From NCBI GenBank assembly GCA_024234875.1, contig JACKNM010000005.1, positions 376,686 through 440,685 on the forward strand: a DNA stretch of 64,000 nucleotides, written 5' to 3'. Both the position numbers and the translations under genes were made by a program. The notes below the pieces were generated by a model. It saw nothing but the letters and a program-made list of their open reading frames with translations. It was not told the origin of the DNA and searched no databases. This DNA comes from Ectothiorhodospiraceae bacterium (lineage in GTDB: Bacteria > Pseudomonadota > Gammaproteobacteria > HK1). Positions 24,052-32,197 of the stretch are shown piece after piece. Position 1 is the first letter of the stretch; each line of letters starts with the position of its first letter.

Positions 24052-24942
24052 ATGAGCGCAGCGAGCAGCGGCGGCCAGCGCGTCGCATTCATCGGTCTGG
24101 GTGTGATGGGCTACCACATGGCCGGTCATCTCGCGAAGGCGGGACACCAGGTCACGGTCTACAACCGCACCGCGGCCAAGGCGGCCAAGTGGGTGGCCGA
24201 GTTCGGTGGCAGCCACGCCGCGACCCCGGCCGCGGCCGCCGCTGGCGCCAGGTACGTCATGGCCTGCGTCGGTAACGACGACGACGTGCGCCAGGTGACG
24301 GTCGGCGACGGTGGTGCGTTCGCCGGTATGGACGAGGGTGCGGTGTTCGTCGACCACACCACCGCATCGGCGGAGGTCGCGCGCGAGGTGGGTGCGATCG
24401 CCGGTGAGCGCGGGCTGCACTTCCTCGACGCGCCGGTCTCCGGCGGTGAGGCGGGCGCGGTCAACGGCGCGCTGACGGTGATGGTCGGGGGTGACGAGGC
24501 GGTGTTCGCCCACACCAAGCCGGTGGTCGACGCCTACGCGCGCGCGTGCACGCTGCTCGGTCCGGTGGGCGCAGGGCAGCTCACCAAGATGGTCAACCAG
24601 ATCTGCATCGCCGGCCTGGTGCAGGCCCTGGCGGAGGCGATGAGCTTCACCCAGAAGGTCGGCCTCGACGGCAAGCTGGTGCTCGACGTGATCTCCAAGG
24701 GCGCGGCCCAGTCCTGGCAGATGGAGAACCGCGGCGTCACCATGCTCGACGACAAGTTCGAGTTCGGGTTCGCGGTCGACTGGATGCGCAAGGACCTCTC
24801 GATCTGCCTCGCCGAGGCACGCCGTCGTGGCGCCCGGCTGCCGGTCACCGCGCTGGTCGACCAGCTCTACGCCGCGGTGCAGGCGAAGGGCGGTGGACGT
24901 TGGGACACCTCCAGCCTGATGCGCCTGCTGACCCAGGACTGA
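24052..24942 (+). CDS. NAD(P)-dependent beta-hydroxyacid dehydrogenase
   Basis: A 296-residue member of the 3-hydroxyisobutyrate dehydrogenase / tartronate-semialdehyde reductase family. The Rossmann motif is FIGLGVMG (13-20), the substrate motif DAPVSGGEAG is at 126-135, and the catalytic Lys179 is in GQLTKMVNQ. The substrate (3-hydroxyisobutyrate, tartronate semialdehyde, succinate semialdehyde or similar) cannot be decided by sequence alone. ATG 24052 has GGAG upstream. Any link to the 4-hydroxybutyrate genes at 12.6-17 kb would be inference. Confidence 0.9.
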   Translation: MSAASSGGQRVAFIGLGVMGYHMAGHLAKAGHQVTVYNRTAAKAAKWVAEFGGSHAATPAAAAAGARYVMACVGNDDDVRQVTVGDGGAFAGMDEGAVFVDHTTASAEVAREVGAIAGERGLHFLDAPVSGGEAGAVNGALTVMVGGDEAVFAHTKPVVDAYARACTLLGPVGAGQLTKMVNQICIAGLVQALAEAMSFTQKVGLDGKLVLDVISKGAAQSWQMENRGVTMLDDKFEFGFAVDWMRKDLSICLAEARRRGARLPVTALVDQLYAAVQAKGGGRWDTSSLMRLLTQD

Positions 24943-24970
24943 GTGCGACTCGACGCGTCGCCGTCGAGCG

Positions 24971-24996
24971 AAAAAAAAGCCGGGCAGGTGCCCGGC
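24971..24996 (-). terminator. Rho-independent terminator for the FHA gene
   Basis: Read leftward, a perfect 7-bp stem GCCGGGC/GCCCGGC (24996-24979, loop ACCT) is followed by eight T residues (24978-24971). It lies 44 bp after the FHA gene's stop. In the rightward direction the stem has no T-run, so it would stop the dehydrogenase transcript only weakly. Confidence 0.9.
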
Positions 24997-25039
24997 TTCG
25001 AAGCTGGCTGACCAAGCCAGCAGCGGAGGAGGGAAACTG

Positions 25040-26074
25040 TCAGGCGCGGGGGCGCCGCGTCTTGCGGCGCCGGCGCCGCGGCGGCTCGATCGAGGACTCG
25101 ATGCACTCGCGCTCGACCCATGTGCCATGGGCCGACACGTCGGTGATGGCGACCCGATCCTCGCCGATCGGCTGGACGATGATGTGGCGGCGCGAGACCG
25201 ACTGGTAGGCGGGGTTGACCACCACGTCGCAGTCGGGCTGGCGGCCGACGAGGTTGCAGCCGGGGCGCAGCACGAAGCGCTCGCCCGAGGCGTCGGCGAG
25301 CACGAATCGGCGGCCGGGATGCAATCGAAACCGGTAGTCGGCCAGCTCGATGGTAATCGCCCGAGCTTCCTGGAACCGGAGCTTCACCGTCTCCCCGCGC
25401 GGCAGCCGGCGCATGCCCTCGGCGTCCACCGCCCGCGCGACCGCGGGGCCGAGCAGGGCAGTCGCCTCGGGCGACGCCGCGGGGCTCTCGCACGACGGCT
25501 CGCCGGCGGCGATTCGCTGGGCGTGCAGGCCGCGCAGCACCTGCTGGCGTGCGGCCAGGTACTGGAGGTATTTCACGAGCACGATCCGGCGATAGGGGTC
25601 GGCGGCGCGGCTCGACTGCTGCAACCCGACCGCAATCGCCCGCCAGTCGTGGTCGTGCGAGAACAACTGCGGCTCGAGGCTCGCGAACAGGCGCGTGAGG
25701 TGCTCGGGGGCGGCGAGGGCGTGGCACAGGACGTCCGCCACCCGCTGCTCGACGAGGTGCACGCCGTGCGCGATGCGCTCCAGCTCCTGCGGAGACCGCT
25801 CGCGAAGCGCCGCCGCCTTCTCGGTCGGGTAGACGGTGCGCGGTGCGAGCGCGAACTCGAACTCCGCGGTCCCCGGGAACACCAGGCTCGGACCTTCCAG
25901 CGCGAGCGTCAGGGGCCGGGGGCGCTCGGGTCGGTGCAGCGCGCGCAGGACCGGCGCAAAGATGCGCTCGGCCGACCAGGCGCCGCGGCGCCGGACCGCC
26001 GACGCACGGCTCCCGCGGCGTCCGAGAAGTGGGAGCAGCGGGAAGGGAATCGGCAGTCGTCGCGTTGCCGTCAT
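25040..26074 (-). CDS. FHA-domain protein
   Basis: A 344-residue protein whose C-terminal part is a forkhead-associated domain: Gly277-Arg278 in NLVGRQPDCDVVV, Ser294-Arg-Arg-His297 in VSRRHIIVQ and DVSAHGTWV (312-320). FHA domains bind phosphothreonine. The long N-terminal region (1-250) is mainly helical with no family I can name, and the tail is strongly basic. No membrane segment is visible. The kinase-like gene at 22954-23688 is a possible partner. An intrinsic terminator follows. Directly upstream is a strikingly AT-rich stretch holding TATATAA close to the ATG. Confidence 0.82.
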   Translation of the reverse strand: MTATRRLPIPFPLLPLLGRRGSRASAVRRRGAWSAERIFAPVLRALHRPERPRPLTLALEGPSLVFPGTAEFEFALAPRTVYPTEKAAALRERSPQELERIAHGVHLVEQRVADVLCHALAAPEHLTRLFASLEPQLFSHDHDWRAIAVGLQQSSRAADPYRRIVLVKYLQYLAARQQVLRGLHAQRIAAGEPSCESPAASPEATALLGPAVARAVDAEGMRRLPRGETVKLRFQEARAITIELADYRFRLHPGRRFVLADASGERFVLRPGCNLVGRQPDCDVVVNPAYQSVSRRHIIVQPIGEDRVAITDVSAHGTWVERECIESSIEPPRRRRRKTRRPRA

Positions 26075-26150
26075 AAAATTCCCTTTATATAACAGGTAGT
26101 TGAGAATTTAACCTCGAATTGACATGAAATGATAGTCGCGGTGTGAGAGG
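26075..26150. promoter_or_regulatory. AT-rich island upstream of the FHA gene
   Basis: About 75 bp of clearly AT-rich sequence in an otherwise GC-rich region. It includes TTATATAA (leftward) close to the FHA start and TTGACA (26119-26124, rightward) pointing to the membrane-protein gene. Neither has a well-spaced partner box, but the base composition marks this as the control region between the divergent genes. From there to 26294 I see nothing more. Confidence 0.35.
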
Positions 26151-26294
26151 ATTTCAAACCGGAATCGCGCTCACGCTCCGGGCGTCCTCGCCGGCTGCGG
26201 TCGGCCCGGACGTCGGCATGGAGCCGACCGCGACGGGCGAGGCGGTTCGCGCGACCCGAGTCGCGGCGGTCGCGCAGCACCAGGAGGCCGGGGC

Positions 26295-26810
26295 ATGGGG
26301 TACTACGACGACGACGTGGCCGAGCCGCCAGAGGGCGGCCTGTCGGTGGTGCAGCAGGGATTCGCCCTCGGCGTGCGGCTGCTCGGCCTGATGGTGCTCC
26401 TGCTCGGGATCTGGGTCGGGGCGAAGGTGGTGCTCGAGGCATGGGCGCTGTACCAGGAGCCGGCGCGCATCGAGCGTTTCGCGCGCGCGGTCGAGGCCGG
26501 CTCGAACCTCGACCGGATGTTCGCGTCCCTGGCCGACGCCGCGGTCGGCGGCGGTGACGCCGAGGGCGCCGGCGCCGGCCAGGCCACGGCGGAGGGCGCC
26601 GCCGCGTCACGCCCGAGTCGCGCCTCCGCCGACGCGCTGCGGCTGTCGTACTTCGTCGCCTGGATCGTCGCCCTGGCGCTGATGCTGGTGGTGGGGATGC
26701 TCGCGATGTCGGCGATCGCCACCGGCGGCCAGCTCGCGCTGTACGACCTCCAGGCCAATCGCATCTCGCGCCGGGTGGTGCGCGAGGTGCGCGCGATGCG
26801 GCGCGGATGA
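26295..26810 (+). CDS. Two-helix membrane protein, function unknown
   Basis: A 171-residue protein with an acidic N-terminus, transmembrane segments at about 28-48 and 117-143, and an Ala/Gly-rich soluble part between them (50-115) containing PARIERFARAVEAGSNLDRMF. I do not recognise a family. Its stop overlaps the start of tag as ATGA, so the two are translated together, although no functional link is obvious. Confidence 0.65.
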   Translation: MGYYDDDVAEPPEGGLSVVQQGFALGVRLLGLMVLLLGIWVGAKVVLEAWALYQEPARIERFARAVEAGSNLDRMFASLADAAVGGGDAEGAGAGQATAEGAAASRPSRASADALRLSYFVAWIVALALMLVVGMLAMSAIATGGQLALYDLQANRISRRVVREVRAMRRG

Positions 26811-27403
26811 TGGTGGACGCATCGACCGTCGACGCCCCGAGCCGCTGCGGGTGGTGCGGCACCGATCCGCTCTACGTGGCCTACCACGACACGGAATGGG
26901 GCGTGCCCGAGCGCGACGATCGACGTCTGTTCGAGATGCTGATCCTCGAGGGAGCCCAGGCCGGTCTCTCCTGGATCACCATCCTGCGCAAGCGCGACCG
27001 CTATCGTGACGTGTTCGAGGGCTTCGATCCGGAGCGTGTCGCGCGCTTCGACGCCGGCCGTGTCGAGCGTCTGCTCGCCGATCCGGGCATCGTCCGCAAC
27101 CGCCTCAAGGTCGAGGCGACGATCGGCAACGCGCGCGCCTTCCTCGCCCTCGCCGAGTCCGGTGTCGGCTTCTCGGCGCACCTGTGGGGATTCGTCGACG
27201 GGGTCCCGTTGCAGAGCCGGCATCGCGATGCGAGCACCGTGCCCGCGCGCACCCCCCGCTCCGACGCCATGTCGAAGGACCTCAAACGCCGCGGCTTCCG
27301 CTTCGTCGGCAGCACCATCTGCCATGCCTTCATGCAGGCGACGGGGATGGTGAACGACCATCTGATGCACTGCTTTCGTTGGTCGGAGTGCGGCGGCGGG
27401 TGA
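26807..27403 (+). CDS. tag: DNA-3-methyladenine glycosylase I
   Basis: It excises 3-methyladenine from alkylated DNA. The 198-residue protein has the Tag zinc site Cys14, His27, His185 and Cys189, with the same spacing as E. coli Cys4/His17/His175/Cys179. The catalytic-pocket Glu48 is in LEGAQAGLSW. The YHDTEWGVP motif (26-34) is also typical. ATG 26807 overlaps the previous stop, and its own stop overlaps the next start as GTGA, making a compact three-gene unit. A second, AlkA-like glycosylase is encoded 4 kb away. Confidence 0.95.
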   Translation: MMVDASTVDAPSRCGWCGTDPLYVAYHDTEWGVPERDDRRLFEMLILEGAQAGLSWITILRKRDRYRDVFEGFDPERVARFDAGRVERLLADPGIVRNRLKVEATIGNARAFLALAESGVGFSAHLWGFVDGVPLQSRHRDASTVPARTPRSDAMSKDLKRRGFRFVGSTICHAFMQATGMVNDHLMHCFRWSECGGG

Positions 27404-27798
27404 GCCTCGCCGCCGACGTCGTCCTCGTCGCCCATGCCCTGTTCGCGGCCTTCGTGGTCGCCGGCCTGCCGTTGATCCTGCTCGGCGGCTGGCTCCGCTG
27501 GCGCTGGGTGCGCGAGCCCTGGCTGCGCTGCCTCCACCTCGCCGGCATCGCCGTGGTCGCTGCGCAGTCCTGGCTCGGCGTGGTCTGCCCGCTGACGACG
27601 CTCGAGATGTGGCTCCGCGCCCGCGCCGGTGACCCGATCTACGCCGGTGGGTTCGTCCAGCACTGGCTCCGACGTCTGCTCTTCTTCGAGGCGCCCGGTT
27701 GGGTGTTCCTCGGCGCCTACACGGCATTCGGCCTGCTGGTCGTCCTCGCCTGGTGGCTGTACCCGCCACGCTTCCGGGGCGGCGCCACCCGCCGCTGA
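27400..27798 (+). CDS. DUF2784 membrane protein
   Basis: A 132-residue membrane protein with four hydrophobic segments (LVAHALFAAFVVAGLPLILL; the Trp/Arg-rich LRCLHLAGIAVVAAQSW; the FFEAPGWVFLGAYTAFGL region). The conserved CPLTTLEMWLR stretch is the mark of DUF2784, a family of unknown function. The GTG start at 27400 overlaps the tag stop codon. An in-frame GTG at 27388 would add four residues. Confidence 0.8.
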   Translation: MSLAADVVLVAHALFAAFVVAGLPLILLGGWLRWRWVREPWLRCLHLAGIAVVAAQSWLGVVCPLTTLEMWLRARAGDPIYAGGFVQHWLRRLLFFEAPGWVFLGAYTAFGLLVVLAWWLYPPRFRGGATRR

Positions 27799-27840
27799 GC
27801 CCGTAGCGCGGTGGACCGGCGACGGCAGGCGTGCGATTCC

Positions 27841-27867
27841 TTCAGTTCGGTGCCCCCGGACCGATAG
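27841..27867 (+). promoter_or_regulatory. Sigma-28 (FliA)-type promoter for the CZB chemoreceptor
   Basis: TTCA (27841-27844), 15 bp, then ACCGATAG (27860-27867), against the sigma-28 consensus TAAA-N15-GCCGATAA. The -35 extension GTTCGG matches those before cheY and the MCP-like gene at 46.7 kb. It lies 71 bp before the ATG. Confidence 0.65.
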
Positions 27868-27938
27868 CCTTGCCGAGGCACGCACTCGCCCTGCGCTCGT
27901 GCGTCGACGGTGGTCGGATGGTCTACAAGGAGGTCGGC

Positions 27939-29084
27939 ATGGGATGGTTCGGTCGGAGTGATCGCGCGTCGGCGGACGCGGCGATGGCGCGGCGGGTCCA
28001 GGCACTGGAGGCCGAGCTCGCGGCGACGCGAGCGGCGCTGGCAGGCGCTCGGGCCGAGGCAGCCGAGCGCGGGGCCGCGACGGCGGCGCGGGAGGACCAG
28101 CTCAATGCATTGATGCTGCTGGAGAACCGCGCGCTGCGGCGCTGTGTCGGGGACATCCAGAACGGTCTCACCGAGGCGGTCGACGGGGTGAAGGCCGTCC
28201 TCGGATGCGCGCACACGATTCGGGGCGACTTCGCGCAGCTCGCCACCAGCAATGACCACATGGTCTGCGAGCTGCACGGCCTGGCGGACCTGTCGGCGCA
28301 GGCCGGCGCCTCGATGTCCGAGATGACCGGCCGCGCAGCGCAGATCAGCAGTGTGCTGTCGCTGATTCGCGGGATCGCCGAGCAGACCAACCTGCTGGCG
28401 TTGAACGCCGCCATCGAGGCCGCCCGCGCCGGCGAGCACGGCCGCGGCTTCGCCGTCGTCGCCGACGAGGTGCGCAGCCTCGCCGATCGCACGCAGAAGG
28501 CCATCGTCGAGACCGACGGCGTGATTCAGGGGCTCCAGCACAACGTCGGTCGGGTGGGCCAGGCCTTCGACGAGATGGCGCAACGGACACAGCGGATCGA
28601 CCGCGAGACCGGTGGTTTCAAGGACCGCCTCGACGGCATGTGCGCCTACGTCGCCGCGTCGTTCGCCGACATCGGCCAGATGGCGGACGGCGTCTTCCTG
28701 AGTCTCGCCAAGCTCGACCACGTGCGCTGGAAGGTCGACACCTATCACTCGGTGAACGAGCACACCCCGGCCATGGACTTCGTCAGCCACCGCGAGTGCC
28801 GGCTCGGGCAGTGGTACTACCACGGCGAAGGCCGGCAGTTCTTCGCCGACACCCCGCACTACCCGGCGCTGGAGGCGCCGCACGCACGGGTGCACTCCAG
28901 CACGCGGGAGGTGCTCGCACGCCTCGACGGAAGCCCGCCGGCCTACGGCGAGCTGATGCCCGCGCTGCAGGCCATGGAGGCGGCGAGCGAGGAGGTGTTC
29001 GAGCACCTGGACGCGATTCGTCGCGCCGGCGGGCGCTGGACCGAGGACCGTGCGTCGCTGCCCACCGGCACCGACGCGCGCTGA
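27939..29084 (+). CDS. Soluble chemoreceptor with C-terminal CZB zinc-sensing domain
   Basis: A 381-residue cytoplasmic receptor with no membrane segment. Residues 12-65 form a coiled coil. The methyl-accepting signalling hairpin tip (about 146-180) has the conserved EQTNLLALNAAIEAARAG core. The C-terminal chemoreceptor zinc-binding domain has probable ligands His261 (KLDHVRWK), Cys287 (ECRLGQWYY), His315 and His319 (EAPHARVH). CZB receptors sense zinc or hypochlorous acid. ATG 27939 has an ideal AAGGAGG seven bases upstream; the longer frame before it has none. A sigma-28-type promoter precedes it, tying it to the motility regulon although the che cluster is 7 kb away. Confidence 0.92.
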   Translation: MGWFGRSDRASADAAMARRVQALEAELAATRAALAGARAEAAERGAATAAREDQLNALMLLENRALRRCVGDIQNGLTEAVDGVKAVLGCAHTIRGDFAQLATSNDHMVCELHGLADLSAQAGASMSEMTGRAAQISSVLSLIRGIAEQTNLLALNAAIEAARAGEHGRGFAVVADEVRSLADRTQKAIVETDGVIQGLQHNVGRVGQAFDEMAQRTQRIDRETGGFKDRLDGMCAYVAASFADIGQMADGVFLSLAKLDHVRWKVDTYHSVNEHTPAMDFVSHRECRLGQWYYHGEGRQFFADTPHYPALEAPHARVHSSTREVLARLDGSPPAYGELMPALQAMEAASEEVFEHLDAIRRAGGRWTEDRASLPTGTDAR

Positions 29085-29163
29085 AGATGCGGATCCGGCT
29101 GCCCCGGCCCGCGTGCTCGGGGTCGCTCCGGATGGATCGGGCCGGCGGCAGGGAGCGAGGGGC

Positions 29164-30837
29164 TCAGGCCCCGTCGGCCCCGCTCGGGGTGAGCAGGCCG
29201 TCGCGGGTTCCTGCGGGTCGTGGCGTCGCATCCGCGCCGGGTCGCGGCGGTCGTCCGGCGTGCCCGTGGTTGGCGAGGAAGGCGTCGCGCGGCAACGGGT
29301 GACCGAGCCACCAGCCCTGCGCGGTCACCCCGCGCAGGTGGGCGCGGCAGTGCTCGAGGTGGGCCTCGGTCTCGATACCCTCGAGGATTACGCGCCGCCC
29401 CAACCCGTGCACCAGACCGACGAGGTCGATCAGCATGGATTGCGGCACGCTGCCGTCGAAGCTGCCCTGCACCAGTGACTTGTCGATCTTTACGATGTCG
29501 GCGAGCTGGCCAGCGACACGGTCGATGTTCGACGAGCCGGCGCCGAAGTCGTCGATCGCGATCGCATAGCCTGCCGCGCGCAATCGGGCGAGACCGGTCT
29601 GCACCGCCGGGCGGCTCCATTCACCACGCTCCGTCACCTCGATCGCCACCTGGCCACGGGTGAGCCGGTGCTCGGCTGCCAGCGCCCGCAGCGTCGACTG
29701 CACCGACGGGGCGGCGACGTCCTCGAGCTCGAGGTTGATCGACAGCAGGAACCCCGGCCTGTCGCGGAGGACGTCGCCCAGATCGGTGAGCGCCAGGGTC
29801 GCGACGTGGCAGGCGAGGGCCGCGGACGCTGCGTCGTCGCGCGCCCACGACAGCACCTCGGCGGCGGAGATCGTGGCCTCGCCCGGACCGCGGCCGCGCA
29901 CCAGGGCCTCGGCGCCGACGAGGTGCCCGGAGTGGAGGTCGAGCAGCGGCTGGTAGGCGAGGTACAGGGCGCGATCCCGAATCGCACGGCGCAGCCGCAC
30001 CGGGCCGCGCAGCAGGCGCTCGACCTGCCAGGCGATGAGGCCGACGAGAAAGGCGGTCACCAACGTCGCCGCGATGCCGGAGGCGAGGACCCGGGGCCAG
30101 CGCTCGCCGAGCGCCGCCGGCCACGCCCGGGTGCCGACGACGCAGATCTCGAATCCCCGTGAGCAGCGCGTGGCGGTGACGTGCCGACCGACGGTGCGCG
30201 ACGCGAGCTCCGTGGTCAGCGCGACGTCTCCGCTGCCGAGCTCGCCCGGGAGCGAGCCGGCGATGGTCACCGGCGGTTCCCTGAGTGGCCGCAGCAAGAC
30301 CGCGGTCTGGTGGTCGCTCGCCTCCGGCAGCAGCTCGAAGTGCCTCGGGTCGAGGACCACGTTGGCCTCGCCACGCCGGATCACGATGGCGTCGACGAGT
30401 CGCGAGCCCACCAGCTTCGGGCGCAGCCAGACGTCGAAACCGTAGGCCAGACGATGATCCGCCGGCGGTCCGGTGAACGGCGGCTCCAGCGCGCCCAGCG
30501 CGGTGGTGCAGCGCATCTGCTCGCCGCGAAAGATACCGACGTCACGGATGTGAGTCGCCTCGAGCACCGCGCGGCGCAGCCGCATCAGACCCTCGGGGCT
30601 ACATGGCTCGACGCCGAGGAACTCCGCCCGCAACAGCGTCGTCGTGACCTCGGAGACCACCTCGTCGACCGCCGCACCCGCCCGCTCGACGTCGCTCGCG
30701 AGACCGAGTCGCAACTCCTCGAAGACCGAGAAGAGCGCGAGCGCCATGCCGCCGAGGAAGGCTCCGACGAGTGCGACCTTGAAGGCGCCGAGCCGGGCGA
30801 GCTGGACCAGGAATCCAGGGTGGGACGAACGGGGCAA
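29164..30837 (-). CDS. Membrane-bound cyclic-di-GMP phosphodiesterase, CSS-motif sensor plus EAL domain
   Basis: A 557-residue inner-membrane protein. Transmembrane helices lie at about 18-38 and 250-270, enclosing a periplasmic CSS-type domain with Cys79 (CSP variant of the motif) and Cys110. The EAL domain follows with all catalytic residues: Glu310-Ala-Leu312, Asn368, Glu400, Asp429-Asp430, Lys450, Glu486 and Gln507, so it should hydrolyse c-di-GMP. In E. coli PdeC, oxidation of the periplasmic cysteines controls activity. Lower c-di-GMP favours swimming, fitting the nearby chemotaxis genes. ATG 30837 is used; no clear ribosome site. Confidence 0.9.
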   Translation of the reverse strand: MPRSSHPGFLVQLARLGAFKVALVGAFLGGMALALFSVFEELRLGLASDVERAGAAVDEVVSEVTTTLLRAEFLGVEPCSPEGLMRLRRAVLEATHIRDVGIFRGEQMRCTTALGALEPPFTGPPADHRLAYGFDVWLRPKLVGSRLVDAIVIRRGEANVVLDPRHFELLPEASDHQTAVLLRPLREPPVTIAGSLPGELGSGDVALTTELASRTVGRHVTATRCSRGFEICVVGTRAWPAALGERWPRVLASGIAATLVTAFLVGLIAWQVERLLRGPVRLRRAIRDRALYLAYQPLLDLHSGHLVGAEALVRGRGPGEATISAAEVLSWARDDAASAALACHVATLALTDLGDVLRDRPGFLLSINLELEDVAAPSVQSTLRALAAEHRLTRGQVAIEVTERGEWSRPAVQTGLARLRAAGYAIAIDDFGAGSSNIDRVAGQLADIVKIDKSLVQGSFDGSVPQSMLIDLVGLVHGLGRRVILEGIETEAHLEHCRAHLRGVTAQGWWLGHPLPRDAFLANHGHAGRPPRPGADATPRPAGTRDGLLTPSGADGA

Positions 30838-30996
30838 GCTCCACTCCCTGCCAGGGGCCGCGCGAGGCAGAGAGCGCGGGCACGACCGACAAAGATAGTC
30901 GCCACGGGAACGCCGTTCCAGCCGGCCGCCGCGCCGACGGCTCGAGCCGGTGTCGCCGCGACGCGGCCGGGCACCGCCCGCGCCACCCGCCGGCGG

Positions 30997-31479
30997 TCAG
31001 CGCACGAAGCAGTCCTTCTCCGCGCTCCAGCGCCGCAGCTCGGCGATACGGGTGTGCAGCGACTTGCGATCCTCGGCTTCGACCGCGCGTGTGATGGCGG
31101 CGGCTCCGACGACGATGATGGCAGGGGGGAACACCGACACCGCGGCACTCGCGATGGCGACCGCCGGGTCCTCGTGGAATCCGGGGCGGGTCGGCTGGGT
31201 CCCGGCGAGCAGCCGGCTGGTCTCGCGGTAGAGGACCTCGCAGCTCGCGTTCGGGCCGATGCCTGCCGGCAGCGGCACCGCCTTCGGCGTCACCGCGTCG
31301 ACCGCCGGCGCGGCGGCGCGGCGCCCGCGCGCCGACCATTCGCGAGCCTGACGGTCGAGCCACTCCCCGGGCTCCTCCGCCGACACCGGCGGCACGGCGA
31401 GCGTGCCGAGCAGGCCGAGTGACGCGGCGAGGACGGAGATCGACTGGAGCGGCGAGCGGCGGCGGGGTGGACGAGCCAT
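30997..31479 (-). CDS. Secreted or membrane-anchored hypothetical protein
   Basis: A 160-residue protein with a signal peptide at 1-34 (cleavage after VSA), a Pro/Ala-rich region, ASCEVLYRETSRLLAG, then a hydrophobic segment SAAVSVFPPAIIVVGAAAI that may anchor it, and a charged C-terminus with one more Cys. I recognise no family. ATG 31479 is chosen because it gives the signal peptide; longer in-frame starts do not. It lies between the EAL gene and the glycosylase gene on the same strand. Confidence 0.6.
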   Translation of the reverse strand: MARPPRRRSPLQSISVLAASLGLLGTLAVPPVSAEEPGEWLDRQAREWSARGRRAAAPAVDAVTPKAVPLPAGIGPNASCEVLYRETSRLLAGTQPTRPGFHEDPAVAIASAAVSVFPPAIIVVGAAAITRAVEAEDRKSLHTRIAELRRWSAEKDCFVR

Positions 31480-31555
31480 GTCACGGTAGGGTGTGGTCCC
31501 GAGAGGGGTAGCGGCCGCAAGAAGGAAGGCTTTAGGGCCACATCGTCGGTCGGCG

Positions 31556-32191
31556 CTACGCGAGCGGCGGGCGCTCGGAGGCCCGCCACAGGTACCAGCT
31601 CGCGACCGAGCGATGGGGGCGCCAGCGCTCGCCCTCGGTGCGAAGGTCCGCCGGGCTCGGCAGGTCGACGGTGCCGTGGGCATGGGCATAGCCGCGGCGC
31701 ACGCCCAGGTCGTCGACGGGGAACACGTCGGGCCGGCCGAGGTTGAAGATGAGCAGCATCTCCACCGTCCAGCGCCCGATGCCCCGGACCTGGATCAGTC
31801 GCTCGACGATCGCGTCGTCGTCCATCGCGCGCAGACGCTCGCGGGTCGGCACCACCCGCGCCAGGGTCTTCTCGGCCAGGTCACGCGCCGAGGCGACCTT
31901 GCCGCGTGACAGGCCGGCGGCGCGCAGGGTGTCGTCCGGGGTGGACAGGAGCTGACGGGGGCCGGGGCCTCGCCGGCCGGGGTAGAGGCCGCACAGCCGA
32001 CGGTGGATGGTTCCGGCCGCGGCGCCCGAGAGTTGTTGGTACACGATGGCCCGGAGCAAGGCCTGGAACGGGGTCATCTCGTCGCGGAGCTCGAGCGCGA
32101 ACGGCCCGATCTCGCGGATCAGCCGGGCCATCACCGCGTCGCCGCGAGACAGAGCCCGCACCGCCCGCCGCGGGTCGTACTCGAACGGCAT
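31556..32191 (-). CDS. DNA-3-methyladenine glycosylase II (AlkA-like, HhH-GPD)
   Basis: It removes alkylated bases from DNA. The 211-residue protein is a bare HhH-GPD domain: FQALLRAIVYQQLS (42-55), helix-hairpin-helix LIQVRGIGRWTVEM (132-145) and the catalytic Asp in VFPVDD (160/161). It is shorter than E. coli AlkA (282 aa) as it lacks the N-terminal TBP-like domain, like many bacterial homologues. ATG 32191 lies 6 bp after the stop of the acyl-CoA synthetase gene, suggesting an operon. Confidence 0.9.
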   Translation of the reverse strand: MPFEYDPRRAVRALSRGDAVMARLIREIGPFALELRDEMTPFQALLRAIVYQQLSGAAAGTIHRRLCGLYPGRRGPGPRQLLSTPDDTLRAAGLSRGKVASARDLAEKTLARVVPTRERLRAMDDDAIVERLIQVRGIGRWTVEMLLIFNLGRPDVFPVDDLGVRRGYAHAHGTVDLPSPADLRTEGERWRPHRSVASWYLWRASERPPLA

Positions 32192-32197
32192 GCGGGC

